Shown here: positions 9,972-20,007 of the stretch, in pieces
Layout of the letters: every line of letters starts with the position of its first letter
Position numbering within the stretch: position 1 is the stretch's first letter
Assembly: GCA_964017235.1 (NCBI GenBank)
Contig: OZ024929.1
Coordinates: forward strand, 110,841,793 to 110,905,792
Direction of reading: 5' to 3'
Length of the DNA: 64,000 nucleotides
Source of the DNA: Sabellastarte sp. h YS-2021
Lineage: Eukaryota > Annelida > Polychaeta > Sabellida > Sabellidae
Notes under the pieces: generated by a model
What the model was told of the DNA's origin: nothing
Database searches by the model: none
Seen by the model: the letters and a program-made list of their open reading frames with translations, nothing else
Program-made: the position numbers and the translations under genes

Positions 9972-12743
9972 TAACAAATAATTGATTATAATTAGAGTTA
10001 TTTGTACCACTAAAGTCAAATTATAATAATCATATTTCTAGCTTTTTTCAAATGTTGGCTTATTAACAAGAAAAGCATTATCTGTCAAGTGTCTGGTGAC
10101 AAATGATCAAACAGTAACTAAGCATTTACAATTCAAGTCAGTTTATTCAATTATGATGGATGTCAGCATCATTTTGAACATAAAAATAACAGTGACAACA
10201 GCAGCAATAGAAACAATGATATTACAGGTGTACACAAATCATATGAATTCGAGCCAATACACTTCAAAAGAGGCACTGCATGTATGACATCTTGTTACAG
10301 ATGCTACAGTTATGATAGTTGCTATTAATCTTTCACATCATTTCAATGTACTTTGTGAAACATTTAACTTTAACAAAGTTTCTTGGGTATTTGCAAAGAT
10401 ATTGGATAGGGTTAAGAACCCTTATGTTCAGTTATCTGTCAAATATACCATCCATGAAATAAGCAAATAAGAAAATGAAGTGAACAGCGACAAATAAAAA
10501 ATGAAGCTAAGATACATGTTGACGTTCGAATATGTCAAAATTTGCTTTTTCTTGTGTTGAAATTCATTAAAGATAAATAATTATTAAAATACCATTTGGT
10601 AAAACAATCCTCAGGACATTCACCATTGATCCCCCACTCAGGCTCTGTGTGTGTCTCTGAACACTCATTCACACTATGCACTAAATTTTCTTGATCCCTT
10701 CCCCCAAAGAACTCCATCAGGATCTACTAAAATCACCATATTGTTGACCCCTCGCAGTGGACTCTCTCAATCCGCACACTAATATTTTGAGAATAGTTGA
10801 TCCCCAACCCCAGCCTGCACTCACTTCACAGTCCCTCATCGAAGCTATTTGTGTGGAACTCTGATATTTTTGACACTATTTGCATAGTGATTTTTAGAAA
10901 CACAATTATTTCCTGTTATATGAAAATGTATTTAAAAACTTTATTTATGATTACTAAATGTAGTTTCATATACATTATACAATTATTAAGAATTATCATA
11001 GGCAAATCGAAGATCTTGAAGAAATTTTATTTATAAATTTTTGTAGCTGCCAGACTTTTCAGCCTTCTCTACAAAGGCTAACCATATAGCTACCTTGTTT
11101 TTTTTTATAGGCAACCAACATAAAAATCCACTACATGTATTCATCCTAAATCCACTACATGTATTTCATCCTAAAACATTACATTTCCCTGTTTCATCAA
11201 ACCACAAAATAGACCTATATGCGTCTGATGAGTCTCCTTGACAAAACCGTGAAGGGTCCTACACTCATAAATATGCAACCCCCTGGTATGAACTACATGT
11301 TTGTAACATCACCAAACATAATGACCCCTTGTATGACATCATCATGACCTCACCAAACGGGCATGGTGATTTATGCATTATCCAGTATGACCTGGTGATT
11401 TATGCATTATCTATTGGTATGACCTGTCAACTGTGTTGCAGTGCTTTCCCACAACACCCAACCCAAAATGCTGCAACTTATATGACCTAAGCAATGTTTT
11501 GCACTGTTTTCCCTGAAACACCCTACCCAGTTTGATACAAGTGATATGATCTGCTTAATGATTCTGACTGACTTCTTGTATTTATCGTGAATTTCAATTT
11601 CTGAAAATAATTTACCTAGCAATTCCTAAGAGCAATAAAAACTTTAAGCAATCCCAAGATACATGTCGCTTTTTTTTTTACACGAGTCAGACAAATTGAG
11701 GATCAAAATAAGTATCAAGTGACAACAGAAGATAGCTATATAGAATACCTTATTGAAGTTTTATTATCAATTAAAATCACTGTAAAACATAGTGCATATA
11801 TTTGATGAGAGAACAAACTTTTGACTATACCTTTAGAGGTAATGAATTTGCAGAAACTCAATTTTATCAAAGTTTTGAGGCTATTAATAAGGGTATAATA
11901 TGATACTTTCACCATTTTGATGAAAAATATTGTTGGTTCTGATACTCAAAATCTAATAATCCCAAGTACTCTTCGATGTCCCACTAGCTGGGGGCCATTG
12001 GATCCCAATTAGAATCAGTGATTTAACTACTGACTATAATTTCCATCAAAAGTTGGATTGAAAGATATTAGGAAAGTCTGAAGGTCTGAAAAAAGTCAGA
12101 AAACCATAAAGCAACATAGAAACACAACAGTGAAATACATTCAGTTTTTATTGCACATAGGTGCAAAAATGGGTAAAATAAAGCAACAAGGTAAATGTTT
12201 ATACTATTATACTTATACTTCATAATTAATTATAAATCCCAGTTATAACCCACTCAGAAAACACGTTGGAACATAGATAACAAGGGTAGTGCACACTATA
12301 TAAGTGAATGAGGGGTACAGGCCCATTGAATTCCACATTGAGGAACTATGGATTCCTTTTACAGGTAATAAAAGCTGATTAGATTCTGTAGAACACATAT
12401 GTAGAGTACTGTTCACAATTTTAATGTAAAATTTACCTAATGAATAACAGTATGCTCATTAAAACTATGCAGTGCACTAGGTACTGGCTCTGCCCTCTTC
12501 ATTTCAGTGCTGAACCCCCATTTCATTGACACTAGGCACGTCTGGGGAAAACCCAAAGCAGAATTCAAATTAAAGACTTTTTATTGTCCATTATTGCAGA
12601 AATGGAGTAAAATACATACAATGATGACATAAAACACAATAAGCAGGTATAAACGTAATTATCTGTGGCTTTCAATGTCATTTGTTTAATATTTATATCT
12701 GCGTTCCCTTTTACTGTCCCGTTCCGATGACTGTTACCGGGTG
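9972..12743. other. Interior of the 4-kb TIR element, no gene recognised
   Basis: AT-rich DNA with no convincing frame. It has a short direct repeat around 11130-11175 (AATCCACTACATGTAT twice), a partial duplication near 11350-11410, and two related segments near 12135-12190 and 12570-12620 that look like 3' ends of an unidentified repeat. Confidence 0.4.
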
Positions 12744-13139
12744 TATGGCGGATTTTCAACCTTATTTGCGAATATTTTAGTGTAGAAGTGTTATCTACAT
12801 ATCAAGCACGGATATACATTGAGAAATCTGCTGGAAACGCTCCCTAGCTGACTCAATTTAGTGTTGACGATAGGGCAGTAATCTACGAGAAATATGAAGG
12901 CAGCCATTTTCTAGTTTCCTCCCATTCAACAATTGTGTTGTTAGGGGCAGATCGACATATTTAGAAATATAATGGATATACTTACAAGGTATTTTTATCT
13001 GTGTTTTTGTTTGAATGTACCTGCTGTAACCTTCCAGCTAATATCACCATAGAAACGTCCCTTCTAGTACTACAATAGAAATCACGGGAAACTTCAATCT
13101 ACGTAGTTTTGAACACTGTAAAAAGGAATTCCCAGCAAG

Positions 13140-13440
13140 ATGCATTCTTCATCTTCAGAGCGCACTGGTACCGACTTCTCTGCTGTATAGCATCAGTCAC
13201 ACCAGCCTAGCTCGAGTATTTAGTGTTTTTCATCAGAAGCAAGAGGTGAATTCTTCAGATTTCTTCAGAGCGCACTGGTCCAGACATCTTTGCTTTAAAG
13301 CATTAGTCGACCGGTAAGCTTATATATATGTACATCAGCAGCAAGAGATGAATTCTTCAGATTTCTTCAGAGTGCACTGGTCCAGACATCTTTGCTTTAA
13401 TGCATTAGTCGACCGGCAAGCTCGTATTCAGCCGACCTCA
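13140..13440. repeat. Minisatellite of about 115-120 bp inside B1
   Basis: The phrase GCACTGGTCCAGACATCTTTG recurs with variants near 13160, 13270 and 13375, each followed by GCTTTAAAGCATTAGTCGACCGG. A degenerate fourth copy lies near 13610-13650. Confidence 0.7.
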
Positions 13441-13670
13441 CCTAGTATTTACATAGAAGGAACTTCATCTTCATCACTCTCAGTCCCACCCTTGTGGACC
13501 CGGCACTTGTGTCGGTAGTAAGGGCAGTGGATGGCCAGGAAACTGGTTTGAGTGTACAGCCGGCTGAGAAGAAGAACCGACTTCAGACCGGCCAGGAATT
13601 TCATCTACAGAGTGCACTGGTCCAGGCTTCTCTGCTTTAAAAGCATCAGCCGACCGACCATCTCAAAAGA

Positions 13671-14190
13671 ACGCGACCTCTGACATCATATCCAGTCAGC
13701 CAATCGCGTGACCTTCCGACCCATCACGAAGCAGGTCACGTGTTTTCACCGACCTCGGAGGTCGGAAGTGCGTTCTTTCAGAACTCGCGTCTACTGTGAC
13801 TACAGTCCCTGCTTTGCAGACCCGGCCTGGTTGTCGGTAGTGGGGTTTTGTGGACTGTAAAGTTGCCGGTAAAGCATCACACAAAGAACGCGACTACTGA
13901 CGTCATCTCCAGTCAGCCAATCGCGTGTCCTTCCGAACAATCACGAAGCAGGTCACGTGTTTTCACCGACCAGGAAGGTCGGAAGTGCGTTCTTCAGAAC
14001 TCACGTCTACTGTGATTCCAGTCCCTGCCTTGCAGGCCCGGCTTCGTTGTCGGTAGTGGGGTTTGTGGATTAGCAGAATACTGCGCTTTTGCATGTTTAA
14101 GTATCACAAAAGAACGCCACAACTGACGAGCTCCAATCAGCCAATCGCGTGTCTTTCCGACCAGCAAGCTGGTCACGTGACACACCGAAC
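13671..14190. repeat. About 215- to 225-bp repeat with CCAAT and CACGTG boxes
   Basis: Units begin with GAACGC near 13671, 13885 and 14111. Each holds AGCCAATCGCGTG followed by GGTCACGTG, and the first two also carry a near-palindrome of CCGACC and GGTCGG. The CCAAT and E-box combination recurs once per unit and looks promoter-like. That role is an inference. Confidence 0.7.
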
Positions 14191-14344
14191 ACCAAGTGTT
14201 TCTAAAAATAGATCACAGGGGCTTTCCCAGCAACTGTCAAATCTACAAATTAGACGTGCGATTAAAGGGATAGCTTAATTAATGGAGGAAACCTACAGCA
14301 AGCTGAATTCAACACATAAGATAGTTGTAACATTGCTTTAGCAA

Positions 14345-14639
14345 ATGTTTTGTACTGGCTACACAGCCTTGTACACTTGCTTCAACAACTGGTTACAGAG
14401 TGTACCGACTGGTACTTGCTACACAGCCTTGTACACTTGTTTCAACAACTGGTTACAGAGTGTACCGGCTGGTACTGGCTACACAGCCTTTTACACTTGC
14501 TTCAACAACTGGTTAGAGTGTACCGGCTGGTGCTGGCTACACAGCCTTGTACACTTGCTTCAACCTACCGGTTACAAGTCTACAAACAGGGTGCTGGCTA
14601 CACAGTCCTTACTGTACAGGACTTCACCCCAACTGGTTC

Positions 14640-14640
<1 letters not shown>
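14345..14640. repeat. 60-bp minisatellite
   Basis: About four and a half units of CTGGCTACACAGCCTTGTAC...AACTGGTTACAGAGTGTACC. Because 60 bp equals 20 codons, two frames stay open through it; they are not taken as genes. Confidence 0.85.

Positions 14641-14675
<35 letters not shown>
14641..14675 (+). repeat. Poly-A tract of about 35 bases
   Basis: An uninterrupted run of As directly follows the 60-bp minisatellite. It could be the tail of a retroposed sequence, but no matching element body or target duplication was found. Confidence 0.6.
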
Positions 14676-14677
<2 letters not shown>

Positions 14678-15199
14678 CCGGTAGCTGTCTAAATTCATTG
14701 GTGACCCCATCCTGCCAGTTTTTTTGTGCCAGTTACAGAGACTTAACTGTTTACAGTGAATTACCGGTTATGGAATCTTGGTACCGGACAGAATTGCCTT
14801 GGTAGATTTGGTTACAGAAAATTCTTAGACCAATCAGTGGCCTTGGTGATATGACAGTGTCCCCAGCTACTGCCAGGCAACCTTCCCTTATCACACCTCT
14901 CAATAGCGTGTTATCGGTGCTGACTTGACTGGACAGATGATAGATTTCACCTTGACAAATAGATAGTCAGACAAGTTCTTCATCATGGGTCAGCCATCTC
15001 AATCTCTTGTAAATGCTGCACCTTGCAGGATGCTGGCCTGGGGCAAGAGTCTTTTAAATGTGAAAAGTTGTGTCAGCCCCACTGGACCGGACCACAACCA
15101 CAACAGAGAGTCTGTTTTCTCGGATCATTGTCACCAGACCGGACCAGTATCCGGAAGCCGGAGGGATAGAAATGTTTGTCAGACTAGCAAATGTCCCGA

Positions 15200-18070
15200 A
15201 TGTGGCACACATTTGCCTGTAGGGTCCAGACTAACCCCGGTTCGGGACTTAGGAAGCCTTGGGGGAGCTGGACCCTAGGTAGTACAATGTTGAAGGAGGG
15301 CTGCACTCCCTTTCCAGTCAAGACCAAGTTTGACAAGGTCACCCAAATTATCAAATGCTACACACATCTTCACAGGAACCTATATTGGTTAGAAGCATTA
15401 CATCAGCTTAGGGACAAGGAATGGTGCAGTCGAGCCAGTTCAAAATGTCTGAGCTTCTTCAACCTTGCTTGGTTCCAAAACCACACAACCATTGGAGACC
15501 TATTGTAGGTCTGAGCAAACCAAACCTTTCGGAGACCATCAGGACCACCCTCCAACAATGGGAGTGTGTTACCTCAATAGATTTCAAGGACGCCTACTTC
15601 CATATACCTATACAGGAACAGTCCAGGACATATCAAATGTCATGTCCAGGGTCGGACATACCAGTTCAAAGCACTGTCTTTCGGTCTGTCCACCGCACCC
15701 ATGGAGCTCACTGTAGCAGCAAAGGAGGTGAAACTGATGGCCAGACACAAGGGTATAATAATCCACCAGTACTTAGACGACTGATTGGTGAAAGCCACAC
15801 CCCACTGGGGTTTGTCTCCGGCATACACTAGATCTAGTGAAAATATGCCCAAGTTCAGGTTACCAGTTCGACCTCATGGTCGGTCGGGTCCGACCTATAC
15901 CGGACCATTGGCAGAACCTTCAGACAAATACTAGAAATACTGTCACTACCGGTTTGTCTGGTCCAGCAGTTCATGTCTGATAGGTTTACTAACAGCCACA
16001 GGAAAGCAATTTCACCTGGGCCGACTTTATAGGAGACCCATACAGTGGCATCTCAAAAACAACTGGAGGGAACCAGTCACTAGAAAAGGTGATTCCAATA
16101 CCAAGGTATTGCACCCACATTTACAAGGGTGGTTGCAAGAGGACAATGTCCTTACATACCAAGGTATTGCACCCACATTTACAAGGGTGGTTGCAAGAGG
16201 ACAATGTCCTTACAGGCCAACCATTACACCCAAATAAAACATGATCTGCAAATTTTACAGATTCATCAAACGCAGGGTGGGGTGCTCACTTAAACGAACA
16301 CACTGCAGGTGGCACCTAGTCCCTCCTGGAAAGCAAGTTGCATATCAATTACCTAGAACTCCAGGCAGTTCCAAGACCCCTGTATGCACAAGATAGTACT
16401 TGTAGAGACAAACAACACCACAGTGATGTCATACATAAACAGGGAAGGAGGCATGAGGTCGGGCCCACCTTGTGCTTTACTATGGAGAATCTTGACCTGG
16501 TGCGCCAGAAATCAAGTAACTCTAAAAGCCCGACACAGGCTGGCTGAGTGTGGTGGCAGACAAGCTATCCAGACTAGGCCAGACCACCCGAACAGAGTGG
16601 TCTCTCCTTCAGGAGCTCTTCCAAGCCATATGCAACAGGTGGCGCCGGCCTCAACTAGATCTATTTGCCACAAGGTTCAACAACAAGTTGCCCTTGTTTG
16701 TGTCACCGGTACCGGATCCCCTGGTTACAGCAGTGAATGCGCTCGTTTTGTCATGGTAGGATCAGGAAGCATACACCTTCCCACTGTCAGCCATATTGGG
16801 CAAAACGGTGATGTTGCAGGGCTCCCCATACAAGAGAATCATTCTGATTGCTCCGGGGTGGCCCATCATGCCTTGGTTTGGGATCCAGTGGCCATGTCCA
16901 GCCAAATCCCACTGAGCCTGCCCAATCTGCCCAACCTGTTGACACAACCATTCAATCAGATCCCTCACAGAAATCTGACAAATCTTAATCTCGATGCTCG
17001 GCTCCTGGAGCTTCAGCATTTGAGGAGCAGGGCTTCGCTGAGGCGGTGGCAGCAAGAATTGAGGCTCCTAAAAAGGGATCAACCAGATCAGGCTATGAGG
17101 CAAAGTGGACCATTGTTACAAGTGGTGCGTCACTAATCAGGTGGAACTCAGGGTACCCCTGTAAAGTCAGTTGCTGACTTCCTTATGTACCTTATAAGGA
17201 CAGGAAGATTCAGCCCAGCACCATTGATGGTTACAGTTCAGCCATTGCTGATAAACTGGGAAATCCCCCCTTCAACATCAGCAAGGACAAAAATCTCGCT
17301 CGTCTCCTGGATAGTTTCCACAGAGACAGACCCAAAGGCAGGAGGGGCATCCCCTCCTGGAACCTCTCACTGGTTTTGCACCAACTGAATAAGGCTCCGT
17401 TTGAACCAATCAAGGAGGCCTCCTTGAAGTATTTGACCTTCAAGACGGCATTCTTCTTGGCCCTTGGGTCGGGTAAACGCAGAAGTGAGATTCATGCTTG
17501 GCAAAGCAAAAATATTAGACACCAATCCATGAATCCAATTGGTCAACGGTGTCCCTGTATCCATTACCCAGCTTTCTATCCAAGAATCAGCTTGTCAGGA
17601 GGGTCCAGACAGTGTGCCCCCAGTGGTTACAACAACCCTGGCCCCCTTCTCTGGATAGATCCCTCTAGTCTGACTGGTCCCCTTGTTTTCCAGTTAGAGC
17701 ATTGCGCTACTATTTGGACAGGACCTCAGACCTCAAGTAGAATAAGGAGGTGGTTGTTTTGTCTCCTTTAAGAAAGGTTCGACAAGACATCTGCCTCTAT
17801 CTCCTCTTAGATCAAGCAGACTGTGATCCTATGTTATGAGCTCTCTGACCAAGAGGCCCACTCTTCACATCAGGCTAAAACCCATGATGTCAGGGCCTTT
17901 GCTGCTCCTAAGGTCTTCCAGTCGGGAGTCTCCTTAGATCCAATCTTGTCAGCCTGCCACTGAAGTCACATAATACTCTCACACAGTTCTATCTGAGGGG
18001 TGTGGCTTGGGCTGACTCAGAGCTTTACCAATTGGGCTCGGTAGTGGCTGCTCCGCAGATCCACAGGTGG
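15200..18070 (+). pseudogene. Decayed RT, RNase H and recombinase region of DIRS B1
   Basis: Scattered matches follow the order seen in B2: an RT stretch near 15460-15620 (TSIDFKDAYFHIPI), RNase H near 16250-16560, the tail domain near 16620-16900 and the recombinase near 17200-18060 (AWADSEL). The resemblance to B2 is clear but much weaker than between the terminal repeats of B1. Fossil with well over ten breaks. Confidence 0.8.
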
Positions 18071-18223
18071 CCCTTAGATTGAGGAGATTTGTATATATGT
18101 ACAGAGTATAAACATTTTCTAACTGTACATAGTAAAAATGTGATGTACTTCCTTTGGGAGGTTTATTGACATTCTGGGACTGAACTCATCCCTCTCTTCC
18201 CCCTACCTCAGAGCAGGTCTGTT

Positions 18224-18242
18224 AAAAAAGGGGGGGGGGGGG
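18224..18242 (+). promoter_or_regulatory. A-run plus 13 Gs, polypurine-tract-like (B1)
   Basis: Six As followed by 13 Gs, between the recombinase region and the internal complementary region. The same feature is present in A1, B2 and A2. Role unknown; it resembles the polypurine primer of LTR retroelements. Confidence 0.5.
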
Positions 18243-18439
18243 CGACGTCGGTATAGCCCCGGGTAACCGGCTGTTGGCAACCGACCAAGGCCTTATAGGG
18301 TTTCCTGACCTTAAGGTCAATCCAGGCCTGGGCCTATAGGTCTCCTGACAAAGTCAGCCTAGACCGTAGGTTAAAATTTATTATCATTTGTGAGTTCACA
18401 TAGTTCCCTAGTAACTTACCCGCCGACCAAGCGGTAGTT

Positions 18440-19025
18440 ATTCAGCATATTGTCCATTGGATAGGATGTATTAACGCAATAAAATTGCAAATTTAATAAG
18501 TAAATTAAATTTTTATAAGTTAATACCCTATCCAATGGACACACAAGACCCTCCCACCAACCCCGCTATCAGCTTACTAGGGGTCTAAGAGGTTTAGACA
18601 ACGAAAAAGATGCTATGACGTCAGGTTGTCTAGACAGGAAGGAAGTATGAGGCGCCATCTGGGGAGTGCACAGTACTACGGACCGGCCAGCCGGTGGCAA
18701 CACAGGACGTCTTTTTCTAACGTTTGGCGGGCCGGTCTGCGCCGACCGGTTTAGCATATTGTCCACCAACCCCGCTATCAGCTTACTAGGGGTCTAAGAG
18801 GTTTAGACAACGAAAAAGATGCTATGACGTCAGGTTGTCTAGACAGGAAGGAAGTATGAGGCGCCATCTGGGGAGTGCACAGTACTACGGACCGGCCAGC
18901 CGGTGGCAACACAGGACGTCTTTTTCTGACGTTTGGCGGGCCGGTCTGCGCCGACCGGTTTAGCATATTGTCCATTGGATAGGGTATTAACTTATAAAAA
19001 TTTAATTTACTTATTAAATTTGCAA
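18440..19025 (+). repeat. Internal complementary region and doubled right terminal repeat of B1
   Basis: Around 18470-18520 the sequence joins the complements of the left end (AACGCAATAAAA) and the right end (TTGCAAATTTAATAAG), as DIRS internal complementary regions do. The inverted terminal repeat then follows twice in tandem (18557-18766 and 18767-18972), with one visible difference between the copies, before the true right terminus. Confidence 0.85.
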
Positions 19026-19945
19026 TTTTTTCATGTACCTGTACCAAGACTTAAACAGGCGCCCCTCGACCATTGATGGTTACAGGACTGCAATCGTTGA
19101 CACTTTGGGCCCAACGGCCCAACACATTGCACACAATGCAGACCTTCATAGGTTACTCTCCAGTTTTCACAGGGATCGTCCTAAAAGTTCCAGAAATTTA
19201 CCCAAGTGGAACCTTTCTGTTGTCCTTAACGAGCTCACCAAAGCACCATTTGAGCAAATGAAAGACTCAGACCTCAAACATCTTACTCTCAAAACTGCTT
19301 TCTTGCTAGCCTTGGCCTCCGGCAAGCGCCGCAGCGAAATGCATGCCTGGGTCGCGAACAAAGTAGCTAATTTAGGCCAATGGGAAAAGGTGGCCTTGTT
19401 CCCTTCTTCTGATTTCATAGCCAAAAACCAACTAGCAAGAGAAGGTTCTCAAAGTGTGTCACCAGTGACTATCCCTGCTTTGACTACCATTGTAGATAGA
19501 CAGTTTAAGGAAGACAGGACCCTGTGTCCCGTGCGGGCCCTGAGGTTTTATTTGGACCGAACTAAAGACCTGAGAGGGTCTCGTTCTTTCCTTTTCATCT
19601 CCTTTAAGAAAGGACATACCTCAGACATCAGACCCGCTACACTCTCCTCATGGTTGAAACAAACCATTCTACTTTGTTACAAACAAGCAGATCAACAAGC
19701 CTTGGACTTGGTCCAAGTCAAAGCGCATGACATCCGGGCCTTCGCGGCCTCTAAGGCCTTTTACGGTGGAGTATCGGTGGACCAAATCATGCAAGCCTGT
19801 CACTGGAAAGCTCACAACACATTCACAAATTTTTACCTAAAAGACCTTACTTGGTCGGACACCGACAACAATATGTATCTGGGACCCGTGGTGGCGGCAC
19901 AACAAGTCCTAGATCCTTCCCCTCAGACCAGTTGTCCTCGGAAAG
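19026..19945 (+). CDS. DIRS A1 tyrosine recombinase region
   Basis: It continues the recombinase to the right of B1. Visible blocks are RRPSTIDGYRTAI, then SGKRRSEMHAW with the first catalytic Arg, KAHDIRAFAAS with the H..R pair, and ACHWKAHNTFTNFYLKD with the final His/Trp and Tyr region. These match tyrosine recombinases of DIRS elements, which integrate a circular DNA copy without duplicating the target. The homologous part of B2 lies at 42500-43568. The N-terminal portion lies left of B1. Fossil, split by the insertion. Confidence 0.85.
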
Positions 19946-19965
19946 AAAAAAAGGGGGGGGGGGGG
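19941..19965 (+). promoter_or_regulatory. Purine run ending in 13 Gs, polypurine-tract-like (A1)
   Basis: GAAAGAAAAAAA is followed by 13 Gs at the end of the recombinase region, at the same place as in the other DIRS copies of this window. Confidence 0.5.
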
Positions 19966-20007
19966 CACATCCGCTACAACCAAGTCTTCAGGAGTCTCTC
20001 CCAGGAT

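Larger units (their letters stand above)
8752..12743. mobile_element. 4-kb DNA element with TIRs and TA flanks, no transposase seen
   Basis: The left terminus CACCCGGTAACAGT is matched by ACTGTTACCGGGTG at the right, and both are flanked by TA (8750-8751 and 12744-12745). The similarity extends to CGGAACG about 20 bp in. A TA duplication with short TIRs fits the Tc1/mariner/pogo group. No transposase frame is visible in 4 kb, so it is non-autonomous or not a simple element. It carries two SINEs. Confidence 0.6.
8493..19025 (+). mobile_element. DIRS retroelement B1, nested in A1 (old interior, young ends)
   Basis: The left end reads TTTTATTGCGTTAATAC and the right end AAATTTGCAA. Outside both ends the A-family sequence continues as it does in copy A2 near 49450, so B1 inserted into the recombinase region of A1. 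The terminal repeats show no difference by eye, yet the interior is heavily broken (well over ten breaks), ORF1 is not recognisable, and much of the first half is non-coding cargo. A passenger moved by proteins of a better-preserved relative fits this best. The best relative in the window is B2. Confidence 0.85.

Noticed and set aside
14345-14805. Frames of 115 and 151 codons across the 60-bp minisatellite
   Set aside because: The period equals 20 codons; two frames are open at once and both run into the poly-A tract.
18569-19047. Minus-strand frames starting MDNMLNRSAQTGPP, also seen at 8520
   Set aside because: They lie inside the inverted terminal repeats of DIRS B1 and recur only because the repeat does.
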